Shown in pieces: positions 33,734 to 44,213 of a DNA stretch of 64,000 nucleotides. Positions within the stretch are counted from its first letter, which is position 1. Every line of letters starts with the position of its first letter. Both the position numbers and the translations under genes were made by a program. The notes under the pieces are model-generated. The model was not told where the DNA came from. It saw only the letters and a program-made list of their open reading frames with translations, and searched no databases. Origin of the DNA: Bidens hawaiensis (Eukaryota; Streptophyta; Magnoliopsida; Asterales; Asteraceae); NCBI GenBank assembly GCA_021521415.1, contig JAIQDT010000676.1, positions 207,501 through 271,500 on the forward strand. The letters are read 5' to 3'.

Positions 33734-36700
33734 ATGGCAGACTCGAACAGTTCTGTTCTTTCGAATTTGTCCATCAATTCTTTAAAACGTTGTTCTAAAT
33801 GGATCATTGACACGGGTGCAAATGATCATGTGCCATGATCAAAATCTGTTTTCAAGCATTTCTTTCCTTAAAAATCCTATTCCTATCACTTTTTTTTAAT
33901 GGGACATCTATCACAGTTCATCAATATGGGACTGGCCTTTGACTGATGACATTTCTTTGTCGAGTGCTCTTTTCGAGCCACATTTAAACGAAATATTCTC
34001 TCTGTTTCAAGATTATGCATTGATATTGATGGTATTGTTCTTTTCTCTAAAACTACCTGTGTTTTGCGAGCCCCTTCTCTGAACAAGTTGCCCTTCTCTA
34101 AAGAAGCCACAAGTTATTGGTTATATGCTTAATGGTCTTTATCTTCTTTAGGCCACTAAACATTTCACTGTTTCCAATAATGTGTGTAATTATGTTGTAA
34201 GTTGTGAAACTTAGCACATAAGACTTGGTCATTTACCAAGCTACAGACTGAAACAATTACCTTTCATTTCTAATGCTTCTTTGAAATCTATTAAGCATTG
34301 TGATATTTGTCATAAGGCACGACAACATAAACTGCCATTACCTACTAGTATCAAATCAACTAGTAAAAGTTTTGAGCTAATCCATATTGATGTTTGGGGG
34401 CCGTATCAAACAACTACATATAATGGCTTTAGATATTTTTTAACCATAGTGGACGATTGTAGTAGAACCACATGGACACATTTGCTTTCAACTAAAACTT
34501 ATGCCTTTTCCATACTTTAGTCTTTCATTGAAATGGTTAGCAATCAGTTTGGCACCACTGTGAAATGCATCTGATCCGATCCGATAATGCTTTTGAATTG
34601 GGGTCTGGATCTGTTCAAAGTGCAAATTTGTTGAGTAAATGCATTATTCATCAGACCATTTGTGTTGCTGTCCCTCAACAAAACGACATTATTGAAAAAA
34701 AGCATAAACATTTGCTTGAAAGCTCAAGAGCTCTTATGTTTCAATCTAAGCTACCAGTTTAGTTTTGGGGTGATTGTGTGTTAACTGCAACACATTTATC
34801 AATCGATTTCCTACCGAAATTCTTAACAATAAAACCCCTTATGAGGTTTAAACAGGAAAGAGTCCTTCATATGCACATATGAAATCTTTTGGCTATCTTG
34901 CTTATGCTTCCACCTTATCTCATGGAAGAGATAAATTCAAACCAAGGGCTATGCCTTGTATTTTTCTGGGTTATCCTCTTGGTAGAAAGACATACAAATT
35001 GTATGACCTTGACACAAACAAAGTTGTCATATCTCGAGATGTTTTCTTTGAAGCTTTATTTCCCTCTATAACTAAATCCTAAGATTGCTTCATTTTTCCA
35101 TCTATTGAATATATTAATCGTTTTTTTTTTATGATCCCTTGTCTACTCCTCTTACTGATCCTGCTCCTAATCCTTCAACTTCTCTTACTGCTCCTGCTCT
35201 TAATCCTGTTCCTGATCCTTCATCTTCTATTCCTATCCATGATCCTGTTCGAAGATCTTCGAGAATTTCTGTTCCGCCCTCATACTTGAATGATTATATT
35301 TGTAATAATTCTGAATCGTCTCTTCGTTGTTTTCACACTGTCACTAATTCGGTTTCCTCTCCTATCTCTTGTTCTTCTTCTCATCTTCTTCCTTCCAGTC
35401 AGTCTCTCACCCGAGCAATTTTTGATTTACATGAGCCTACTTCTTATAAGGAAGCTGCCAGCATTCTTGAATGGTAAGATGCCATGAAAGCTGAATTTCA
35501 GGCTCTTGATACAGTAATACTTGGGCTGTTACTAATCTCCCCCCTGGAAAGAAAGCTATTAAATGCAAATGGGTGTTTAAATTTAAACAAAAAGAAGATG
35601 GGACGGTTGAAAGCTAGATTGGTGGTGCAAGGAGATACTCAAAAAGAGGAGATTGCTTACAATAAAACCTTTTCCCCTGTTATCAAGATAACCACTATCA
35701 AAAGCCTTGTAGCTGTCGCTACAAAAAGAAGCTGGCCTCTATTCTAGCTAGATGTCAATAATGTTTTTCTTAATGGGGATTTAGATGAAGATATATCTAT
35801 ATGCTGCCAGCACCTGGTATGCCGCTTCCTGATAATCAAGTGCTTAAACTTCAAAAATTTTTATATGGTTTAAAATATGCTTCGAGACAATGGTATGGGA
35901 AATTGTCTTCCGCATTAAAGTCAAGAGGGTATATGGGTTCTTAGAATGATCATTCTTTGTTTTCAAAACTATGGGATCCTCAGCGGTATATGTCGCTGTA
36001 TACGTCGATGACATATTAGTTACTGGAAACAATTTGGAAGAGATCAATAATCTCAAGACTTTCCTGGATTCAGCTTTCAAAATCAAAGATCTAGGAAGTC
36101 TCAATTAGTTTTTGGGCATGGAAGTTCTTTACACTACCAAAGGTGTTATCATGTGCCAAAAGAAGTTCCATAAGGACATGCTTTCTGAATTTGATATTTC
36201 CAATCTTCCTGTCACAAAATCTTCGTTGCCTCATCATTTTCAACTTAAAGCTCACGAGGGACTTGTTTTTGATGACCCTTTACAATACAGGAAGTTTGCT
36301 GGTAAACTTAATTACCTTACTCATACTCGACCTGATCTTGCTTTCGCTGTTTAGTTTATAAGTCAATTCATGCAAGATCTGAGGATTTCTCATTGAAATG
36401 CAGCGCTTCATACCCTCTCAAATGTCAAAGAAGCTTTATCTTAGGGATTATTCTTCAATAATAATTCTTCCTTTGATCTGCAAGCATTCTGTGATTCAGA
36501 GTAGGCAGCTTGCCCTAATACTCGTAGATCGATCAGTGGTTTATATGTTTCTTTTAGGGGCTCTCCGATTTCTTGGAAGTCTAAAAAGTAGCCAACTGTT
36601 TCTTTGAGCTCGATTGAAGTTGAGTACCGATCTCTTCGATGGGTGATTGCTGAATTTGCTTGGCTGACAAAACTTCTCTCAAAATTCAATGTTCCTAACC

Positions 36701-36940
36701 TCGTTCCTGTCCCGCTTAAATGTGATAGTTGTTAGGCTGCAATCTATATATATTGCCAAGAATCCTGTGTTTCATGAGCGAACTAAAAACATTAAAATTG
36801 ACTGCCATTTTGTTCGCGAGAAGTTGCAAGAGGGATTGGTCACTCTGGTGCATATGAACACGAAGGATCAGCTTGTTGACATTTTTACTAAGAGATTACT
36901 AGGGCCTCATTTTACTTGCTGTTATGCAAGTTGGGGTTTT
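33734..36940 (+). pseudogene. pol: Copia pol (protease, integrase, RT, RNase H), degenerate
   Basis: Starts at the ATG at 33734. Protease motif WIIDTGANDHV appears within 35 codons, so the gag region is deleted. Integrase remnants: KHCDICHKARQHKLPLP, ELIHIDVWGPYQTT, TIVDDCSRTTW and [11 protein letters not shown] and RNase H pieces follow from about 35460, including NYLTHTRPDLAFAV, KIDCHFVREKLQEG and DQLVDIFTKRLLGPH. Many stops and frameshifts throughout. Confidence 0.9.
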
Positions 36941-36963
36941 CTCAACCTCCAACTTGAGTGGAA

Positions 36964-37152
36964 TGCGAGCGTATATATGTTATACGATGTGAACATTCAC
37001 GGAGTATATGTTATACGCCGTATAACATATATGCGGTATATATAGTTTGATTGTTTTCTTGTTTTGTAACTTTCATTTTGATTGAAATAAAATTTTCTTT
37101 CTCTGCCTCTTTTCTTTTTTTCTTTCTGTGTCATCGTTCTTCAACGATTACA
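36964..37152 (+). repeat. Right LTR of the degraded Copia element
   Basis: 189 bp. Shares ATAGTTTG(C/A)TTGTTTTC and the tail TTCTTCAACRATTACA with 33048-33182. Several TATACG palindrome-like words near its start. Confidence 0.85.
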
Positions 37153-37157
37153 ATATT

Positions 37158-38040
37158 GAACTCCTGGGAACCTATTTTGACTTAACATTTATTTAGATAA
37201 AGTAATTCTCTCTCCAATCTTCTCTCTCTAAAAGCTTCTCTCCGTACGTTTCAACAACGGTAACCCGACGCCGGCAACCAGGTAAGTCCTCCGATGCCGG
37301 CAACCAGGTAACTCTCTGAGGACACCGACTCTTTTTCCCATTCACAGTTCTCCTCCGAGGACGCCGGTAACTCTCCGACGCCGGAAACCAAGTAAGTTTT
37401 CCGACGCTGGCAACCGGGTAACTTCTCTGACGGTAACCTGCAACTCGCCGTACGTCCAACCAGGTAACCTGCAATTCTCCGACGGTAAGTTCCCCGTCTC
37501 TTTTGCCCTCATCACAGCTATCCCCAAACCTCCGTCACGCCGGAAACCGGGCGTCTTTTGGTCAAGTTGCTAGCTTTAACCTACCGGGAGCTTGATTTCC
37601 GGCCACTGTTAGCTGCTACCTTACCTCAGTTGCCGGCCGACCGTTTCTGGCCACCAACACGCCACCGTTTTCCGGCCACTTCTAACTTTAACACACCGCA
37701 CATTCTTTTTTAAAACCAATTAACTGTTAACTGTGTTAAGTAAATACTTTTTAAATTTAAAACTAAAATAGTATTTTGTTTGATTAAAGCTTTAATAAAA
37801 TTTATCCACTTTGATTAACATAAACTCCCAATATTATTTATGAACACATATTACCACTTAGGGGGTCGTTTGTGTTTTTTAGGTGTGACGTTTGGCGTGT
37901 GACCTACATTTTTTGTGGCTATTGCTTGGTATTGTGTGATTAGCGACAATCATAGACCATAGAAGCCATGATTATTACTTGAGACCATGTCCGGAAAGGA
38001 GGGGTGTAGGTAAGGAAAAAGGTAGGGGACATACATTGCG
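37158..38040. repeat. CCGACGCCGGCAACCAGGTAA-type repeats and intergenic sequence
   Basis: Between about 37255 and 37480, CCGACGCCGGCAACCAGGTA and shorter variants (CTCCGACGCCGGAAACCAAG, CCGACGCTGGCAACCGGG) recur six or seven times. The rest up to the LINE is unassigned. I see no gene. Confidence 0.55.
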
Positions 38041-40883
38041 TTTGGTTTCCTGATGTAGGAACTCTAAGTGGTAAGTTGTTGGAGGTGGTAGATGTGCTTA
38101 AACGACGTAGGGTTCAGATAACATGCCTTCAGGAGACTAGATGGAAAGGGCATAAAGGGGCCGAATGTAATGGATACAATTGTTGTACTCAGGGTCTGTT
38201 GGGGCTAAGAATGGTGTAGGGTTCCTAGTGGCTAAGGAACTACACAATAGTGTGGTGGAGGTGATAAGGCATAATGATAGGATTATGGTGTTACGACTAG
38301 TCCTAGGTGAGGAAGTAGTGACAGTAGTTTGCGCTTACGCACCACATGTTGGACTAGGAGATCGGGAAAAAAGAGATTTTTGGGATTGCTTAGACGTGGT
38401 GGTAAGGTCCATACCTAGGGATGAGAGGATGTGCATAGGAGGTGATTTTAATGGCCATATCGGTAAGGATAGTGATGGTTTCCAAGCTGTCCACAGGGGT
38501 TTTGGGTTTGGTGATAGGAATGAATCGGGCACAGATCTCCTGGACTTTGCAGTGGCCCATGACCTAGGTATTTTAAACTCGTTCTTTAAGAAAAGAGAAT
38601 CTTTTGATTACCTTTAGCAGCAGGGGACGAAACACACAGATCGACTACATATTGACGAGGCAAGGAGACCGACGTTGGTGGAGGGATTGTAAGGTGATAC
38701 CGGGGGAGATGGTTGTGGCTCAACATCGATTGCTGGTAGCAGATATAGACTTTAGACATAAGTTGATTGAGCGAGAGAGAAAAGGTACACCTAGGATTCG
38801 ATGGGGAAATCTAAAGGACGACAAGCTGTCACTATTTAAGGATAAGCTTATATCGATGACCTTGGTTAGAGCAGAAGAGGACTCATGCCAGATGTGGGAA
38901 GTAATGGCGACAAAGATTACCCAAGTAGCGAAGGAAACTTTCGGGGTTACGACTGGAAACACGAGGAGGCATAAGGAGACGTGGTGGTGGAATGAGGTCA
39001 TCCAAGAAAAGATACGGGACAAACAAGGAAGTTTTAGGGAGCTTATGAGGTGCACGAATGAGGAAGATCGACTGAGATTGAAGGAGTCATACAAAAAGGC
39101 TAAAAGGGAGGCGAAGAAGGCAGTGTCGGAGGCAAAGAACACTGCCTATAAACGGATGTATGAACATTTAGAAACATAAGAGGGGGAACATGATATGTTC
39201 AGGATTGCCAAAGCAAGGGAGCATAGAAGGAAAGACCTAGGGGCTGTGAAGTTTATAAAGAGTGAGGATGGGCAGGTACTAGTTAAAGAGCAGGATATCA
39301 GATTAAGATGGAAAACCTATTTTCAAAACCTTTTCAAAAGCAAGAGGGCCTACCAAGACGAAAACAACAACACACGCTTACGACGACAACAACGGAATAA
39401 TTGCTTCTGCCGACGTATTACGCAGGATGAGGTGAGGAACGCAATAAGGAGTATGGGAAGGGCTAAGGCAGTTGGCCCAGACAACATACCTATCGAGGTG
39501 TGGAAGTGCCTAGGGGAGGAAGGAGTTTTGTGGTTAACTACTCAATTCAATAGTATCTTCAAGTCTGGTAAGATGCCAGATCAATGGATGAGCAGTGTCG
39601 TAGTACCTATTTATAAGAACAAAGGAGATGCCCAATGTTGTGGGAATTACAGAGGCATCAAGCTACTAAGTCATACTATGACGCTATGGGAAAGAGTTAT
39701 AGAGACTAGAATTAGACGGGAAACCCAGGTTAAAGTGAACCAATTTGGTTTCATGCCGGGGTGGTCCACTACAGAGGCAATACACCTCCTAAGAAGACTC
39801 ATGGAAAAGTATAGGGAGAAGAAGCGTGATCTACATATGGTGTTCATTGACCTGGAAAAGGCGTACGACAATGTGCCACGTAGACTGCTTTGGGATAGCC
39901 TTGAGGGCAGAGGGGTCCCATGGAAATATATAGAGATGATTACGGATATGTATGCCAACACTACAACAAGGGTGCGTGCGCCCTTGGGGGATACTGACTT
40001 ATTCCCGGTGGAGGTAGGCCTTCATCAGGGCTCAGCACTGAGCCCGTTCCTTTTCGCAATAATCTTGGACGAGGTGTCAAAGTCAATTCAGGAGACAGTC
40101 TCTTGGTGCATGATGTTTGCAGATGATATTGTCTTAGTGGCTGAGACAAAACAAGATCTAAACATGAGGTTGGAGGAATGGCGAGCAGCTTTAGAAAATA
40201 AAGGTTTAAGGATTAGTCGCTCAAAGACCGAGTATCTCCATTGTAACTTTGGCGGGATATACGATGATGAGGAGATCCATATCACCATCGAAGATCAAGT
40301 GGTTCCGCGGGTAACGAAGTTCAAATATCTAGGATCGTTTGTCCAGGGTGACGGGAAAATAGATAGTGACGTGGCCCACAGTGTCCAAGTTGGATGAAGT
40401 AAATGGAGGGCAGCTACAGGAGTTTTGTGCGACAAAAGATTCCCAAACAGGCTAAAGGGTAAATTTTATAGGGTCGCGGTTAGACCGGCAATGTTATATG
40501 GAACAGACTGCTGAGCCATCAAGAAGTCACATGCGCGTAAGCTTGAGGTAGCAAAAATGAGAATGCTGAGGTGGATGTGTGGGCACACACGATTGGATCG
40601 AATAAGAAATGATGTTTTTCAAGAGAGATTAGGGGTTGCTAACATTTCATATAAGATAAGAGAAGGGAGATTAAGATGGTTTGGACATGTGAAGAGAAGA
40701 GAGACGACGGCTCCTGTCCGATTTGTAGAAACTATTAGTATAGAGGGGAGGAGTGATAGAGGACGTCCCAAATTAACTTGGGCCGAGAGGATTAAGCATG
40801 ATTTGCTAGATTTGCACCTCTCCGAGGACATGGTTGAGGATAGAAATTCTTGGAGACATAGGATTAAGGCTAAGGACTTCTAG
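38041..40883 (+). pseudogene. RTE LINE polyprotein: AP endonuclease and reverse transcriptase
   Basis: Endonuclease domain: ITCLQETRWKGHKG, VVCAYAPHVG, GGDFNGHIGKDSDGF. RT domain: GRAKAVGPDNIPIEVWKCL, VPIYKNKGDAQCCGNYRGIK, VFIDLEKAYDNVPRRLLW, LHQGSALSPFLFAI and the catalytic MFADDIVLV. C-terminal RRLRWFGHV-like segment RLRWFGHVKRRETTAPV and GRPKLTWAERIKHDL. Lesions: frame changes near 38187 and 38610, and in-frame stops at 39177-39179, 40395-40397 and near 40514. Dead but fairly recent by the small number of lesions. Confidence 0.93.
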
Positions 40884-41385
40884 GGAGAAACGTAGAGGTA
40901 TTTTTTTTATTTATAGTTCTATCATAGGGGGCGTTTCCTTACCTTATCTCGAGTGTGAAATGATATATTACTATAATACCCTATCTTCAAATTAGTATTT
41001 ATAACACATATTTAGTACTCATTACTAATATCACTATTATTATTGATATATTTACATGTTTAGTACAACTATTATTACGATAACGCATATTTAGTGTCCA
41101 TTACTAATATCATTATAATTACAATAACACATATTTAGTACTGATATACTCATTATAATATCACTATTATTGATCTATTCATTACTAATATCACTATTAT
41201 TACTATAACACATATTATTGATCCCATGCATATGGTTTTCGAGTCGGGGGTCTCTCTGGAAGCAACCTCTCTATCTTTTGGGACGGAGGTACGGTTTGCC
41301 TACATCCCATCCTCCCCTGACCCTGCTAACAACTTTGCTATTGGTGGGATTTATACTGGGTATGGTTGTTGTTGTTGTTGTATTT
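38041..41385 (+). mobile_element. RTE-type LINE (non-LTR retrotransposon)
   Basis: Endonuclease plus RT coding region (38041-40883), about 350 bp of AT-rich 3' UTR with near-repeats of TTACTAATATCACTATTATT, then a conserved 3' tail from about 41230 (GAGTCGGGGGTCTCTCTGGA, CTATTGGTGGGATTTATACT) ending in a (GTT)n run at 41366-41381. A short-repeat end instead of poly(A) is typical of plant RTE elements. The 5' end and TSD are not identified. Confidence 0.88.
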
Positions 41386-41605
41386 ACTAACGATTTTAAC
41401 TTCTCCTGACTCAAACTTCATATTCATATTGGAGTTTTAGCTAGCGATGGCTCCTTTAATGACTCTTTTATTTGTAGCTAGGATGCTTAATTAGTTTAAA
41501 TTAGTGGCTCTACTGAGCAATACTTGTAACATCCCAAGTTTATTATTTTTATTAATAAAAGAATATTTATGTTTGGTGGATTATTATGGGATGGTGAAGT
41601 TCACC

Positions 41606-41884
41606 CAGGGGTGGCTTGTGTGATAGCAAAAACAAGTTAGGGCTTTAGGCCCGTATTTAGTTAAGGTCTCCAAGTCCAAAAAAAACATTATCTATAGATA
41701 TATTATAATGAGTAAAGTAAACTCAAAGTAATGTATTGGTGTGGTGGTAGGCTTGGTTGTTACTAAAGTATAGGCTATGAGTTCAAACTTGTAATAAGCA
41801 ACTTTTTTTTTCTTAACAATTGTCATGAAAATGCCTCAAAATCTTGTTTCGATTTAGGTCTCCACATTCGTTGAGCCGGCCCTG
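41606..41884. mobile_element. Small hAT-type MITE
   Basis: Perfect 8-bp TSD AGTTCACC (41598-41605 and 41885-41892). Ends CAGGGGTGGCTTG and GTTGAGCCGGCCCTG are imperfect inverted repeats. 279 bp, non-coding. Confidence 0.85.
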
Positions 41885-42114
41885 AGTTCACCAGTGGAAA
41901 TCTTCTAAAGCAACTTCAAACACCATCAGATCTCGATAGAGGGTTCAGTTCGGTTAAGTTATGTTTTCGGGATAAAGATAGATTGTTTCAGTTTTAGGAC
42001 TTCGCAAAGTTAGCCACTGGTTAGATCCATTCCAGGATTTCAACAAAGAACAAGAGGTAAGTTCTAGTAAAGAGTAATCACTAGTAAAGAGTAATCACGC
42101 GCATAGTTTCCGGA

Positions 42115-42512
42115 CAGGACCGGCTCCGAGAAAACAAAAAAAATTTTGGGCCAAAGGCGAAAATTTTTTGGGCCTTAAGTTAGAGGAGTATTTTGTTGGG
42201 TTTAAGCAGTTTCATTTTTGTGTAGACTTACTTGGTTATAATTTGAGTTGTGTAAAAATCTTTTATATAAAAAAAGAACAAAAATGTCTCAAGTGAGGTC
42301 AGAACTCACAACCAAACTCACAATCTCTTGGTTGTAACCCGTTTGCCACTAGATTAAGCTAATGGTTATGTAATTGTGTTTAAACATTAAATATACATAT
42401 TGTTTTTAATAAAAACACATATAAATTTTTTCAAAAAAATAAAAATTCGGGCCTAGCGGGGTGTCGATCCTGTGGCCGTCGACCTCCCTGTCACCCCCAA
42501 GGGCCGGCCCTG
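42115..42512. mobile_element. Small hAT-type MITE, related ends
   Basis: Ends CAGGACCGGCTCC and GGGCCGGCCCTG. Flanks TTTCCGGA and TTCCTGGA agree at 6 of 8. 398 bp, non-coding. The CAGGGCCGGC end is shared with the element at 41606-41884. Confidence 0.75.
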
Positions 42513-42576
42513 TTCCTGGATAGATCCCATCCCATTCCAGGATTTCAACGGTTAAGTTATCGGTTGATAGGTAGTT

Positions 42577-43168
42577 CACTACTAAAATGGACCTTTTCCA
42601 ACCAAAAATATTGTAGGTAAACTGTTGGAAACGTTGATTAGCGACAAAATACCGATGAAAGGCGTTTGTCAGAAAGAAGCTCTCAGGAAATATTTTTCCG
42701 ACAAATTTCCCACAAATCTTTCCGCAAAATACTGACAATCATAGTTTGTCACTAACTTTGTGACAAATTACTGTGGAAAAGATTTTGATATTATTCCGAA
42801 GATTTAGTGAGAAACTTATCACAAAACATAATTTTATGAATAACTTTTTTTTATTAATCATAAAAAATAAGTAGTAATAATAATTAATTTGATTTCATTT
42901 CCAGATAACTTACGACAAAATCATTTTATATAAATATTAAACAATATCTAACGTAGGGACTAATTGCGAACAATATTTTTTTTTATTTTATATTTTCCGG
43001 TGAACTTCCAGCAAAAGTTAATTTTTTTTCCTGACGAAACGCCGACAATCATAAATTAAAAAAAGAACCTAAAAACCTGAATTATTTCTTCAAAAGTTAA
43101 TATAAAAAGCTAAAACTCCAGAAAAATAGAAACATAATTTAAAATAAACGAATCTTTTATAACGACCA
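42577..43168. mobile_element. CACTA-type (En/Spm) terminal fragment
   Basis: Begins CACTACTAAAATGG, the canonical CACTA terminus, followed by repeated CCGACAAA/TTTGTCAC words such as GTTTGTCACTAACTTTGTGA, resembling the subterminal repeats of that superfamily. The opposite end (TTTTAGTAGTG) is not found before the terpene synthase. A Mutator foldback is inserted to its right. Confidence 0.55.
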
Positions 43169-43177
43169 AACAAAATA

Positions 43178-43710
43178 GGAAAATTGGAAATAAATAATCC
43201 CACCTTTTGTGTATTGGCCGACAATAATCCCACCTTTAGAAATCACTACCAACGGTCCCACCTTTTAACTATTTTTGTCTCACTGGTCCTCCGTTAAAAA
43301 ATACTTAACGTCGTTATGTTTTTTCCCTAGTTTCAAACTGATGTTTTAGAGCTTTTGATTGGAAGAACGATATGAGTCGACTGATGTAAAACTTATCTCG
43401 AAACGGTGATTCAAATGACTTGATTTTTGTTAATTGGAAATTCAAGCACCCGAATTAAAACATTGTTTCGTCGTTTGGATCACCATTTCGAGATAAGTTT
43501 TACACCGGTTGACTCGTATCCTTCTTCCGATTAAAAGCCCTAAAACATCGATTTGAAACTAGGAAAAAACTTAACGATGTTAAGTATTTTTTAGCCGAGG
43601 ACCTGTGAGACAAAAATAGTTAAAAGGTGGGACCGTTGGTAGTGATTTTTAAAGGTAGGATTATTGTCGGCAAATACACAAAAGGTGGACTTATTTATTT
43701 CCAATTTTTC
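43178..43710. mobile_element. Mutator-like foldback MITE
   Basis: Perfect 9-bp TSD AACAAAATA (43169-43177 and 43711-43719), the length typical of Mutator-like elements. Arms of about 240 bp (43180-43419 and 43470-43708) are inverted copies, over 90% alike by eye, around a 50-base loop. Ends GGAAAATTGG and CCAATTTTTC. Non-coding; small frames are artefacts. Confidence 0.92.
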
Positions 43711-43740
43711 AACAAAATACTACCTGCTTTACCATGTCAA

Positions 43741-43828
43741 AATACCAAACAAAATAACATATGTTTAACATGCAAAATACCAAACACCAAACAAAATAAC
43801 ATATGTTTAACATGCAAAATACCAAACA
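43741..43828. repeat. Tandem duplication, unit about 43 bp
   Basis: Two near-identical copies of ACCAAACAAAATAACATATG followed by TTTAACATGCAAAATACC. Confidence 0.85.
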
Positions 43829-44213
43829 GTCAACAAATTACTTCTTCCCAAATTTTTTCATGGATAGTTCCCGGGTAAAATAGTTATCACATAAAAGTAG
43901 TCGTGTAGAATAGTCACCACAGTAGAAGTAGTCGCGTAGTTAAGTTATCGTGGGAATACTACAGCATGCAAGAACTTTGAGGTGGTGAAATTATAACATG
44001 CGAGAACCATATTGGTTTAACACCTATTATACACAATTACACATGTTCAATATACAATGTCACTTATTGGTTTAAGTCAACACAACCACATATATGATAT
44101 ATATTATTTAAACAAAGACAATGTCCATTATATGAGAAAATATATTAATAATTTTACCCTAACAATAAAAGGGGAGATTGTAATAAAGATACACAACCAC
44201 CATTTTTCTACTA

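Larger units (their letters stand above)
30538..37152 (+). mobile_element. Degraded Copia element, left LTR interrupted by a Helitron
   Basis: Perfect 5-bp TSD ATATT (30533-30537 and 37153-37157). The LTRs start TGYGAGCGTATA and end CAAYRATTACA. Left LTR 30538-33182 is 234 bp once the Helitron 30637-33047 is removed; right LTR is 36964-37152 (189 bp). The primer site TGGTATCAAAGC is at 33183-33194. The interior order protease, integrase, RT, RNase H is that of Copia. Gag is missing and pol has many stops, so it is long dead. Confidence 0.9.
41386..42576. other. Decayed sequence with an LTR-like start, carrying two small hAT elements
   Basis: TGTAACATCCCAAGTTT at about 41526 resembles the start of some plant Gypsy LTRs, but no partner is seen. 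TCCATTCCAGGATTTCAAC near 42028 recurs almost unchanged near 42531. No gene. Confidence 0.35.

Noticed and set aside
39671..40288. Minus-strand frames opposite the LINE RT
   Set aside because: Shadows of the RT coding strand, which carries FADD and other RT motifs.
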